From contig CAIIXF020000011.1 in the NCBI GenBank assembly GCA_903813345.2, forward strand, positions 16,663,754 through 16,723,753: 60,000 nucleotides of DNA, given 5' to 3'. Every line of letters begins with the position of its first letter. Within the stretch, counting starts at the first letter, position 1. The DNA is from Owenia fusiformis. Its lineage: Eukaryota > Annelida > Polychaeta > Sabellida > Oweniidae. The notes beneath the pieces are model-generated. The model saw only the letters and a list, made by a program, of their open reading frames with translations. It was not told the origin of the DNA and made no database searches. Positions 1-13,300 of this stretch are shown one piece after another. The position numbers and the translations under genes are program-made.

Positions 1-599
1 CAAGAGCTGATAAATACACGAGGGTATAATACATAGGGAGGTTTTAGATATGTGGTATATCCTGATGGAAATACAGATACTTCACGAGGGTCCAGTGAAA
101 GGGTTTACATTAATAACATTTTTGAACATTTAAGAACATTTTTGTACATATTTACAATGTAAGACAAATGATAAGGTATGACACAAGTTCATCAATATCT
201 CAAAAATATGTTATGTGAATATATGTCGATTGATCTAGTACTGGGCCTCTAGAATTATTGCGAAAATATTTAACAAGGGATTGGACACTCCCCTTTGTAT
301 GTACAGGGTGTGCCAAAATATTTTGCAATTTTTTTAAAAGGCTAGAAAAATATAATAACATTAATGTATTGGCATAAACTATCATTAACAGAAACTTAAG
401 GATAGGCATATTTTACCATTCAAATACTAAAGCTAAAACTGACTTCAAATTTTCTTGTCAGATCTTTGAGTATCAATGGTCAATTGGTCATATGTTCGAG
501 ATTTACCATTTTTCCTAGAAAATGTGACTTTCTATGATTTTGCATGATCAACAATAACACATTCATTATGTTGACTTAATTTGCTAATCGACTCAAATG

Positions 600-1240
600 A
601 TAATTTTGAAATTCAGCTGACACCTTTGAAATTTCTTCTACAGCATATCTCCTTCTTCCCTGGACATCTGCATATAGAATTTGAACGAAATCCATCAACT
701 GGTATTTGAGTATCAAAGACTACGTTTTTTAAGAAAAATGGCCGCCATTTCAAAATTCAGCAACCATTTGAAAATGTCTTCTTGAGCAGGGCTCCTTGTC
801 CAGCCCTAAGGCAACAGCATAAAAAATTTAAACCTATTTGGTTGACTAGTATCTCAGTTATCAAAGATTATGTTATTTTACGAAAAATGGCGGCCCCTAC
901 TGCCATTTTGAAAATTCCTTCTCAAGGATTTGTCCCTAGGCATCAGATTACGAGTTTTTACAAAAAAATGGTGGCCATTTTAAAATTCAGTGGCCATCTT
1001 GAAAATCTCTTCTTGAGGAAGGCTTCTTTGTCCCTAGATAACAGCTTGAACCAAATCAGTTGACTAGTATTTGAGTTATCAAAGATTATATTTTTACAAA
1101 ATATGGCCACCATTTTGAATTGAGAGGCCATATTGTAAATTCCTTCTCGAACAGAGGTTCTACAACCATAAGGCATAAGCCTATAAAACTTTGATCATAA
1201 CAGTCAACCGGTATTTGAGATATTGCTGGGACAGACAGAC
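600..1240. repeat. degenerate tandem repeat with 'atggccgccatttt' cores
   Basis: About four diverged units, each with an 'aaaatggccgccattttgaaaa'-like core near 735, 885, 966 and 1101, followed by 'tcaaagattatgtt'-type text and a 'tagtatttgagttatcaaag' stretch. Units are very roughly 100-150 bp apart. The block lies beyond MORC exon 8, probably in the next MORC intron. The small ORFs here are read from repeat units and are not supported as genes. Confidence 0.6.
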
Positions 1241-1351
1241 GAACAGATGGATGAACAAATGAACGGACCAATAGATGGACAGCTTTCCTCGTGAATGAAT
1301 GTGTAGGTTTAAGTCACAGCAAATGTAACCATTTTACAGTAAACCACTCAC

Positions 1352-4300
1352 CTTAGTTTGTATCCCAATCCTCTCATATGCTTGGATTAATCTGTTTTTA
1401 TGATAAATCATTAGACCATAATCTGTTATATGCCCTGCTTGCTTTGGGGCAAAACCAAACGTCACTCTAACAATTCCTTGCTGCAATCAAGTGTCAAAAA
1501 AAGTGTCATATGGCAAACATTACCAATCAATCATGTATGTCTTACAGATGGCTTCTAGTTTTCTTTTGGTCTTTATGCACCATTCAAAAGTTTGTGTGAG
1601 ACCCCCCATGCAGGGAGGGTGGGGAATTTGACATTATAAGTAAAAATGACCAGTTTATAACCCTGAGTACTTCTCCAGAGATGGCTTTTATTGTATCTAA
1701 AATTGTATTCCTTATGTACAAACACAGACAAACAAATATGTGATAAACAAAGATTATGTAGTTAGTAAATATTAATGTATTTATTTATTTTTTAGAAACT
1801 ACTACATTGTATCTTATGCTATATGGGCAATGATTTAGCCTATGTGACAAATTATTGATCGACAGTCATTTGATATAATTATATGTGCAATACTTTTAAT
1901 ATACATGTATGAAACGTCTCTCATAAGCCGCACTGGCTGGGGCAGTGTTTTTATTATGACATTTTAGTACTACTAGTATCTGTAAAATAAATCTGCTGTG
2001 AGACAAAAAATTAATAAATAAATAAAAATAAAATTATAATTCTGCCCCCTGGGATACAAAATTTGACGTTATAATACTGCCCCCAGGGGTAGAAAATTTG
2101 ACAGAGAGTTTCATCACAGGATTGGGGAATTTGATCTCCCAGTGGGGTAGGGTGTTTCATTTTTCAAGAATGTTCTCAGAGCACAACGGCCCTTTAACAT
2201 GGGGTTAAAAATGGAGCTGGTAGTTTCGCGGGTCTCGCGCAAACCTTTGAAAGGTGAAAATTCATCCTTGATAATTTATCAGACTCGTAGCCAGCTTCTG
2301 TCAAGGGGGCATTTGACAGCTAGCCCATATTAAATTGAAAACTGCACAGAATCATGTCAAATTGAATAATTATGAAAGAATTTTTGCCAGGGAGGGATTT
2401 GCTTTAACTTCAAACCCCCTGGCTACAGGCCTGTTTCTGGTCATCAAATTGGATCTGGATCTGTTTTCACTTGAAATAAATTATTATGTATTAAGAACCA
2501 TAACCCTTTCTAGAGACTTCAATATTTTTGATTTTCTGATTTCTGATTTTCAAAAGCACATTAATTTTCATGCAATAGCCTAATTGACAATTATGAGCAC
2601 CAGACAATAAAAGTGAGAAAAATATTTCTTACTTTTAAAAATTGGGGTTTGTAGACATCTTTCTCAGTTTGTGAGAGACTTTTAGAGATGAGTTTGTTTT
2701 TCACCTTGTGATTCTTTATGTAGATTTTCATCATTGGTTTCAAATATAGTATGGAGCAGTATTCCTATAGAAAAAGTACATGTAACATAAATTACTCAGG
2801 AAAAAAGAATCCTGTATCATATTTTATTGGAAATTTAAAAGAATGAGTGCATGTACAAACCCGTACACATAATACATGAGGATGGAGCCCGAGTATATTA
2901 TCAGAATGAGATTTGAACCAATAGAGAAAGATACAGGGTTCATTATTGCATTTAAATACTACCACTCCTTTATAACAATAAAACCTTGGCCTAATGCATT
3001 TTTTTGTCATGCATTTAATATTTTACGGTTTAAAAAATTATTCCAAACATTGTTCTACTTCAAGATTAGGGTGACACAGCACCTACCTTAAGAGATTTCC
3101 TATATAGAGGTTTATGTTCTACTTCAAGATTAAGTGGAACAGCACCTACCTTAAGAGATTTCCTATATAGAGGTTTATGTTCTACTTCAAGATTAAGGTG
3201 ACACAGCATTTCCTCTTTCAAGCATTAGAAACATTTAATTTTGGTGACTATATCAAATCTTGGATTAAAATACTTTATACTAACATACATGCCAAAGTTA
3301 TGAATTTAGGATTTAGTGGAGAACAATTTAATATTGAAAGGGGTATTAAGCAAGGAGATCCTTTGTCCCCCATACTGTTTATTCTCTCAGTAGAGTTTCT
3401 GGCACAAGCACTTAGAGATGATCATTCAATCAAAGGGATCAAAATTGGGGAAGATAAGGAGATAAAACTTAGTATTTACGCAGATGACATGACACTTTTT
3501 GTAAGAGATAAAGAATCTGTACACCAAGCTATGAGAGTGCTAAAAGACTTTGAAAATTGTAGTGGGTTGAAAACTAATTTAGAAAAAACTGAAATCTTCA
3601 CTATTGGCAAATCAAAAAATGAAACTTGGGAAATTGGTGCACTTAAACAGGTTAGAGAAATAAAAGTTTTGGGTGTTTTCTTTAACCATGATGAAACCAA
3701 GAAATATGAGCAAAATTTTAGAGTCGTGATAAATCACTTAAAACAAACTCTTAACCTGTGGAAAACTAGACAACTAACAATAATAGGGAAAATACAAATT
3801 GTGAAAACATTTGGGTTATCAAAATTCAATTTTATTTGTTCGGTCATAGATACACCAGATAGATACCTTAAAGAAATCAATGATATTGTGTTTAAATTTT
3901 TATGGAATGGCAGGGATAAAATTAAGAGGAAATCATTAATTTCCGACTTCAAAGAAGGGGGCTTAAGAATGAGTGATTTAAAAACAAAAATTAAAAGTGC
4001 CCAACTAAAGTGGGTTCAGAAATTAATTAAAGATACAAACAAGAATTCTCCATGGACTGTCATTCCAAATTATTACCTTCGTCAAAAAGGGGGCTTATTT
4101 GTATTGAATTGCAAGTATGATATAACTAAATTGAATATTGATATGCCAAAGTATTATATACACATGCTTCAAACATTTATTGAATTGCCTCGTTCACAAA
4201 CTGATATACCAGAGGAAATAATATGGAATAACAAAAAAATCACGATACAAAATAAATCAGTCTTCTGGATAGAATTTTTCAATAGAGGCATAATAAAAAT

Positions 4301-7300
4301 TAAAGATTTATTTATAGATGGATCAATTAAAACATGGCACCAGATTAAGGTACAAACAGGTCTATCTGATGTATACATGCTGAAATGGTTTGGAATTTTA
4401 AAAGCCATCCCAAGAACTTGGCTTATAAGGAATAATGTATTTGAAAATAATGTCGATTTAGATGTAAAACACTGTAATTTTGATATTGTACATGGAAAAA
4501 ATATATATCAGTTTAACAAATGTACATCAAAATTATTTTATTCTATTTTATTGTCACACATTGTTGAACAACCAACAGCGAAAGGAAAGCTTAGTATAAA
4601 ATATGAATTAAACGAAGAAGACTGGAATTTTTACTATACATATTATCATTACATTTTAACGTATTCTAAACACAGGGCTTTTCAATTTAAACTTATAAAT
4701 TGCATTTTATATACAAATAATGATCTATTTAGATATAATGTAATACAATCGCCGATGTGCGAATTCTGTCATACTGCATTTGAAACGATTGATCACTTGT
4801 TTTATCTTTGTGAATATACAAATCAGTTTTGGAACAGTGTTAAGCAACACATTTTGAAAAAACTCAAATATTTTGATTTAAATAATGTGCTCTTTGGCTC
4901 CAAAAAATGGAGCAAATATGAAAATATGATTATAATTATTGCAAAATACTTCTTGTATAATCAAAAAATGCTACAAGAACTACCAGTGTACAAAAAATTC
5001 GAAATGTATTTAAAATACTGTAAAGAAAATGATAATAAGATATGGAATGAATGAAGAAGGATGTGTGTGAAATGGAGTGAATGTGTAAAATATACTTTGT
5101 AAGAATATATTACAGAAGTCAATATGTTTTTAAATAAATTTTAAAAATTAAAAAAAAAAAAAAAAAAAAAAAAGATTAAGGTGAAACAGCACCTACCTTG
5201 AGAGATTTCCTATATAGAGGTTTATGTTCTACTTCAAGATTAGGGTGACACAGCACCTACCTTAAGACATTTCCTATTGGAGGTTTATGTTCTACTTCAA
5301 GATTAAGGTGACACAGCACCTACCTTAAGAAATTTCCTATATAGAGGTTTATGTTCTACTTCAAAATTAAGGTGACACATCACCTACCTTAAGAGATTTC
5401 CTATATAGAGGTTTATGTTCTATTTCAAGATTAGGGTGACACAGCACCTACCTTAAGAGATTTCCTATATAGAGGTTTATGTTCTACTTCAAGATTAGGG
5501 TGACACAGCACCTACCTTAAGAGATTTCCTATATAGAGGTTTGTGTTCTACTTCAAGATTAAGGTGACACAGCACCTACCTTAAGAGATTTCCTATATAG
5601 AGGTTTATGTTCTACTTCAAGATTAAGGTGACACAGCACCTACCTTAAGAGATTTCCTATATAGAGGTTTGTGTTCTACTTCTGGACGGTAGTCTTCTGT
5701 CATATCCATCATCTGACTCTCGGGATTGATGATATCATCTTCCACACTTTGGAGATCTAGCTCCGTTCTGTTGTCCTCTCCTCTGTTGAATACATGCGTA
5801 ATACAAAGTACCAGGTCATTCAATAAGCTCTGAGAAAAAGTCCCTTAATCCCATTTGGACTTTTACTCAACAAGGTTTGAGAAAAAAGTTCATTCGTACC
5901 CTTTATTAAAAAAAACACACAAAATTTTTCACTTGAGAAATTTTTCGTAGAACTTATTGATCAACCTGGTACAATTGTTAACACCATATGCACATTATTC
6001 GTTCACTGACAAGCACTGATTTCAGGATTTAAGCCCAGGCTCGGTGCTATGTGGAATGACCATTCCTTGAAGATGTTGCTTTCCAAAATTTGCACGAGAT
6101 GTGGAGCATAGAGTGTTAATTTTAGAAAACAATGCCTGAAAGGAATGATCATTTCACAATGCATTGAGAATTATTTTCACACATACACAACACAATATTT
6201 TCTACAAAATCACTTTTTTTTCACAATCATTTTTTTCTAAAAAAAGACACCTTTCATATCGATGACTTATACATGGATGGAATACCTTGTGGTATTTTTA
6301 GTCACATGGTATATGCCTGTCCAATTCGCATACTGATTATCACTACAGAGAAAAAATAATATACTTAAGATTATCTTCCTATTTTAATCGTAATATACAT
6401 TTCTAAAAGGTTTCCTTGTTTGTATCCAGTTTTATGTATTTTCTCATGAGTTAAATGTCGAAAAACACTTTAGAGCCTGGAAAAGCTATTAGACTCTGGA
6501 GCAAGAGGGTCTAAAGATTCTCTCCAGAGTCTAAAAGCCTAGTGAAAACCATGAAATGATTATTCTCAGATACAAACTCTAACCTACACAGGGCAATGCC
6601 AAACTGTTTGTGAACAACTTACTTTTTGAGGTTATAAATTACGATCTTTGTTCCATGTTTGGACTTTATTTCTTTGAATTCTTCAAGTAGAGCCTCGGTT
6701 GTTCCAAATAATGAGTATTTCTTAATGTCCCGTAGACTGCCCTCTGTATCTTCACAGTCGATCAGCACATCTTAAAGATTAGTTAAGGAAATATATTGAA
6801 TTATTATATACCAAATATGTAACACTAATCCTGATTGGTCAATACCAAGTCACGTGTTCCGAAATAGATTTACTATTTCCCTTCGAAAGTTATATTCCCT
6901 CAAATGTGACATCAGCGGGAATATACATTTGAACTATTGCCCGCTGATGTCACGATTGCAACTTATATTACCCTTGGAAATATCTGCGCATCATCACTGC
7001 ACACAGATGAAAAACAGAAAAATGGAGGATGAGCATAAACACAAATCAACTACGTTCACCATGACAGACATTTGAGACATGCGTATTATACAAATAGTGA
7101 CTGCCTAATTTCGAGCAATAGTGTAAATGATATCCCCTTGGGAATATCCTCTATAATGTACTATTCCCTCAGCCTGAGGCTTCAATGGCAGTCACTATTT
7201 GTATAATACACAATTGTATGTATCTATTATCAGAGAGTTTATTGTAGGCTAGGAGCGCAGCTACCAAAAGGGGACAAGGCTATGGAGAGTGGGATTAGTG

Positions 7301-10300
7301 GGATTATTTCTATCTTTAGTCCAAAAAAGAATAGCAAATTTCTTCACATTGGGCGGGAAAATGTAAAATGGGAACTAAATAAATGTATATGCATGGGATG
7401 AGTTCTATGGGGTATTGGAATAAAATTGAAAAATTGAAACCGATGGCTTGTAACTGCTTTTGGGTACTTAAGTTGCGACACCTCTGGGCCATTCTCCTTA
7501 TACTTTAATTTCAAGTAATGTTTATCTCACGAAAGAAACAAATTAGTTTTTTATACAATACAAACATTAAATTCATACAGTATCGCATCCTTGAATAGAA
7601 TAGACAGTTTTGGGACGTAAAGTCTAACAAGCCAGAGGGTGAACAGAATCGCACCCTTGAACAGAATACACTTTTGGGAATGGAAAATTCAAAACGGCCA
7701 CCTTAACATTTACCCAGACTGCCTAAAAACTAATCAGTTCTAAACTTTCCATAGAAACACCTCTAAAATTTTAGGATGAATCCATGAAACCTGTAAACAA
7801 CCCTCAAGAGACACGTTTTTACAATATGTGCGATAAAAAAGGCTGCATTTACAATTGAACCAGAATGAAAATAAAAACTAAGCAGTTCTTAACTTTCATA
7901 CCAAAAAGCATGAAATGTGTACACAAGATGATCCAGGACTAAAGATCCAAAATGGCTGCCTTAACATTTACCAGAATGCCAAAAAGTAATCAGTTAAGAG
8001 AGTTTCATGCCAATTTATGTTCAAATCAAACACAAACAGTTTGACTTGAAACATGTAGACAAGACTTTTACAGACAAAACATAGGACAAAAATTTAGAAA
8101 TGGCCGTCAATTTATTTACTGAGAGTGCCTAAAAGCTCACTGGTTCTAAATTTTCATACAAAGAAACATCCCTGAAAATAAGGTAACATTGCATGGCGAA
8201 TGAAACTGCGAATGAAAAGCTATACATTCATGGTTTAAAATATAGCTAAATCTAAATGTAAAGGATACCAGTTGCGGTGTTCCATGTAAGGATAGGAACA
8301 AGCACTGTTTCTGCTTTCGATATCTTTAAATATGTCTGTGATAAAAATCCAACGCTCTTAGTTGAAGCCTGCTTCGTAAAGACAATAACATCTTTTCCAA
8401 GACGCATGGAGCCTGATTTGAACCCGTTACCATATCGACCAATTGGGGCATGTCCATTGATTGAAGTTTTGTCTGAAAACCCAAAGCTGAAAAACACAGA
8501 ATTAATGAACATTTTAAGGGCTAGTTACCCTCTGCACAGTCTAGTTATAAACTACCCTCTGCCTAGTATAGACTATATTACAGTTTAGCAGCCTCACCCC
8601 CATGACCGATACCAATGTGGTCGGTTCATAAATCAATTCAAACCTATCACACTGACCTTTTTCTCAACCAATCAGCAAGCTGGAAGGAACACATGCTAAA
8701 AGCGTACACAATAATTATGCGATTACGTCAGAGAAAATGGCCATATATAGCAAGTCTTCCTTATTCCGATGACAAACTCTGATTAGCTCGGTGAGTTCAG
8801 AGATTTATTGAAAACTGAAAGAGTACTGTAAAGACGAAGCTCGAAAGAGGACAAACTGGGGGCTATTGACTATATTATGAAGGCAATTTGTACCCAATAA
8901 GATGAACAGGTCAGAAGTATACTTAATATTGAAATATGGAATGTAGATAACTTTACATCAACCCCCATGCCCCCTTGATAAACATAGTATATGATGAAGA
9001 TGCACTATGGTAATAAGTCAAATTATGGTGCAACTGTCACAGTGTCACTTTTTGAAGCAAAATTATTTTCTATGAAAGAGAAAGTGGACAGTAAATCAGG
9101 GGTTTCATTAGCAGCAGGCAACAGGCTGTTGTGAGAAATTCTTGTGAAACAACTGGTAAATGTTCTTTACTCACCTGAGCATCCTGTGCAGCTTATCTGC
9201 AGACATCCCTGCTCCATCATCAACCAAAACAACACTGTCAACAGTGCCAAATTTCCTAGTGTCTATATACAGTCTACCTGCTTTAACATCTGGATCATAC
9301 GCATTATCTGAAAGAGTCAAATGTGTTAGACAGTACATGTGAATAATTGAATTGTATTAGCCTTGCCCGAATTGGTATTACCTTTTATTTATCTTGATAT
9401 TCAATTAATATGACGATGGTGAAAATAAAATTAAAAAAACACACCGGATTAGGCAAGCCTGGCAATACGTCAACTGGTCTATTAATTCTACCCAGTTTTC
9501 TGCAAGATAAAATGCTAAATTCTGCAAGTGAAATTAGTGAATTCTGCTGGGGGAAAAGGCTAATTCTACATTAATTAAACTTCATGTTGTGTGTATTGAA
9601 TAAAATTGATTCCCTGTTTAACCATGTTTACTGGAAATATTAAAGGCAGAATCAGATATATAGGGGGTGATAAAATTACAAGCAACTTGTATAATTGACC
9701 TACCAATATATTCCTTACAATCTCAAATTCAATATAAAATATTCACAGTATCTTATAAATTGGTAAAGTTATTCATGATTCAAAGTGCAAAAATGGCTGA
9801 AATTCTCCAAAATAATAAGAATGGTTACCATTCTTATAGAAAGATAATACATTATTGTAAAAATCTTAAGTTTTCCTTGAATAAAGTATGCACTTTTGTG
9901 ATTTTTAGAAAATAGACATGACAAGGAATGACATGAGCCAAAAATATTCTAAAGTTGTGACAATTTTTTGTTTAGCCTGCTCGTTATATCTGATTCTCTC
10001 TTTAAGTTTAGCATTTACACTTTGTATTCTTTGCTGTCACGTTAAGTCAACGTCTGGATTTATTTAGGATTGTAGCTCTAATATTCAAACAAACATTATA
10101 TATGAGTTTGAAAATGAAACGCTACCCTGCACGCAGTCTAATTATAAATGACGAAGCTCTCTTTTGAGAAGCGAATGAATGCATAGCGGGTAATGAAACA
10201 CCAATTTACCTTATTTATTCCGTTTGAATAGAACGCCCATTGAAGCAAAAATGTTTGATAAAATCTGGAAGTTTTTTTTTGCATGTCTATACATATAGCC

Positions 10301-13300
10301 TAATATATCAAAGTTTGCAACGCATTTCAATGTTTAAAAGATGTCTAGGAATAACTGTTTCTCTACATACTAACTTGAGCATTACATAGTAGGACTACCC
10401 TTGAAGCAATGTCAGACAGTACTATGATCAGGTTATTGATTTGTATTAAGGTGTCCACAAAGTCTATTTATTATTACATTTACAAATTCAGTGGAAATGT
10501 ATAAAATGCTTTACAGACACCCTGTATACAAAATGCACAATAAGCTGATATGCATTACACATTTTCTATAGTTATGCCAGATATTGAACAAATATTTCAC
10601 TCTATTGAGGTGAATACCTGTACATCTTTCACAAGTGATATTCCACGAAGCCCGAAGGGCAAGTGGAATATCACCTTGTGAAAGTGCTACAGGTATTCAC
10701 AGAAAATAGAGTGAAATATTTGTTTTATTATATCACTGTCTAGCTAAACATCCCTAATATTATTAAGTCATCGGTTAACATTGAAATACATACGAATCTA
10801 CTCGGTTCGTCTGCCATTTTGACTTAAACTGAACTAAATTATTTACACTGAACGAAAACAAATTCTTTGAAAATTCCCGGGAGCGTGGGATATCGCTAGA
10901 TATCTCACGGTTGTCTTATCTGATTAGCATTGCCATTGAATATCGCCAGATATCCCACGACATGTGACCCGGTTTTGACCAATCATACTGCCGCTAGCTA
11001 GATAGTGATATAATAATGCAAGATATCTTGCTATTTAGAGGCCTCACAAAGCATCGCATCTGTTATCCGGGTTTGACTAATTTCTTTCCGAGGTAGACTG
11101 TCATGATCGTCAAACATATCCAACGGTGGTGTTACACTAGCGGATCTAACACTACCTGGATCCACCCTGGGTTATATCAGGAAATATTCTTTGATTTCTA
11201 TGGTTCACCGCTACCATTGCAATTTTGTTTTACAGTGTCCCAGATGACTGATTGTCGCAGGAATCATAACATTGCGATTCATTGAAGGCAGTTTTTTAAG
11301 TATACCGAAAAAACGTTGATAATGCTGATAAGTATACCGAAAAGCGTTGATAACGCTGATAAGTATACCGAAAAACGTTGTTCTGAGATAATAAGGACTT
11401 AAAGCTTGCATATAAAATCGAAAACCTATACGTATGACCAATCGTCTATACAAGCGGTCCTAACTACGACCGTTAATTTAAATTTTTTACCTACCAGATG
11501 CTTGAAACTCAAGGATTGCGAGTTTCATACTGCACTGTTTTTCTTCAAACTTATACCATTAAAAGCAAAACAAAATTGCCTTTCTGTCGGTGCATTACTT
11601 TATTGTAAAGAGTCCCTCGTTCTAGCAGCGTTTTGGTCCCCAGCTGTTAGAAGGCCTTCTTACAGCTGGGGACCAAAATGCCACTGGAAGTAGGGACTCT
11701 GTTTAAGAGAATAATGTAAACCATCAGAAAGGGATTTTTATTATGCTTTGAATGGAACAAGTTTGAAGAAAAACGGTACAGTATGAGACTCGTAATCCTT
11801 GATTTTCAAACATCCGGTAGGTCAAAAATTCAAATTAACAGTCGAAGTTAGGACCGCTTGCTATACAAATGCATCGCCTAAATATTTTCCGTTCATGTTT
11901 AATGTGTGAAAATCATTGCAAGCTTAAATTCCCTCAAAGCAATTGCACTTTGATTGTGTATAAGAATTTTAGCGATTAATATCATTTTTGCATTTGTGAT
12001 TGCGACGCAATGTGAATAAGGCCTCAGGTACTCAAAGAACAAACAGCATAAAAATTCATAGTTTCTGTGTCTCAACCCCACCTGTACACTAATCATTGAC
12101 TTTCCTGAATGGGAGTACCAACTCGAAATATAGCGCTACGCCCCTGGATTCAGACAATTGGTAATCAGACGAATGGGATTCGGATGACTGGGATTCGGAT
12201 GATTTTGAACCCACAGTCTTAGAGAATGTTCTGGCGAAAGGAGATTGGGATTCTCTTCGTTATTGTTCGGAGAACGTATTAGACGTCCGTGTTTGAACCT
12301 TTGAGATTCAGACAATTAGGATTCTGACGATTGGGATTTGGACAAATGAGGTTCAAACCATTGGGGTTCGGACCAATGGTGTGTTTTCCTTTTAGATATA
12401 CGTATGGCTTGAAACCTATGATAAAAGTTTTGTTTTGGAATCGAAAACTGGTCAGTGACTGAGTCACAGGCTGGTATCGAAAAATTTGTCCGCTGTGACG
12501 GAGCGTGTTATTTTGCATAGAAACACAAGGAAATCCACGCAATTTATTTCTTGCTCATATGTTTCAAATATATATCAAAGATAATTACCTACTCCATACA
12601 ATGGATATATCATTTGCGGGTAACCCTAACTTCTGTTTGAAGTCCAACAACGGTTAGAGTAAAAGCTATTGAAATCGGCGCCGGAGTTTCATACTCCAAA
12701 ATGTACCATTTCTTTTATTTCTTTTAAATGGTACAATATAGTGACACGATAATATCTACACATGTTTTCAGCACAACTCTGAAGGTATTAAATAAATGAG
12801 ATATTGATGTGTTGGGTATTTTAATTTGTTTTATAAAAAAAAATGTTTAATTTTTTTGTCGGCTGTGACGGAGCAGTTTCAAATCTGACATACGTTAAGA
12901 ATTCAAGATTCATAATATATCTTTTACACTGTGGAGGAACGAACGTGTCATATCTCTTTCGTAAAGTATTCTGAAAAAAAATGAAAAATGAAACATAATA
13001 ATAGTACACAATTCAAATTGTACGACCACTTTTTAAGCTTTTCTATCAGTTCGTACTGCAATCCCTCTATAGAGGCAATTTCATACAGAAGTCAGAGGAA
13101 TATGAGATAAGAAGAGGTGTTCACTAGAGAAAGATGATCATTGATACAGGTTTTACCGTGCAGCACGTTTACTAAGACTTTTTTATATTTTTAGACTATG
13201 CAAAACAATGAGGCATGAATTTCAAATAATTACAAATTAAATCTGTATTGGGATCATCTTATATACAGTAATATAATATTATGTGGTAAAAGGTTATACA

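Noticed and set aside
301-345. mariner-like end 'cagggtgtgccaaaa' near the left edge
   Set aside because: No matching inverted end was found within a plausible distance, so no element is called.
5174-5643. CRISPR-like appearance of the 64-bp array
   Set aside because: There are no unique spacers; the whole unit repeats head to tail and is derived from an exon end. The genome is animal.
1480-5644. initial impression that a MORC exon was lost between exons 6 and 8
   Set aside because: The exon with YCSILYLKP was found at 2633-2764 with correct phase and splice sites, so the gene is intact here.
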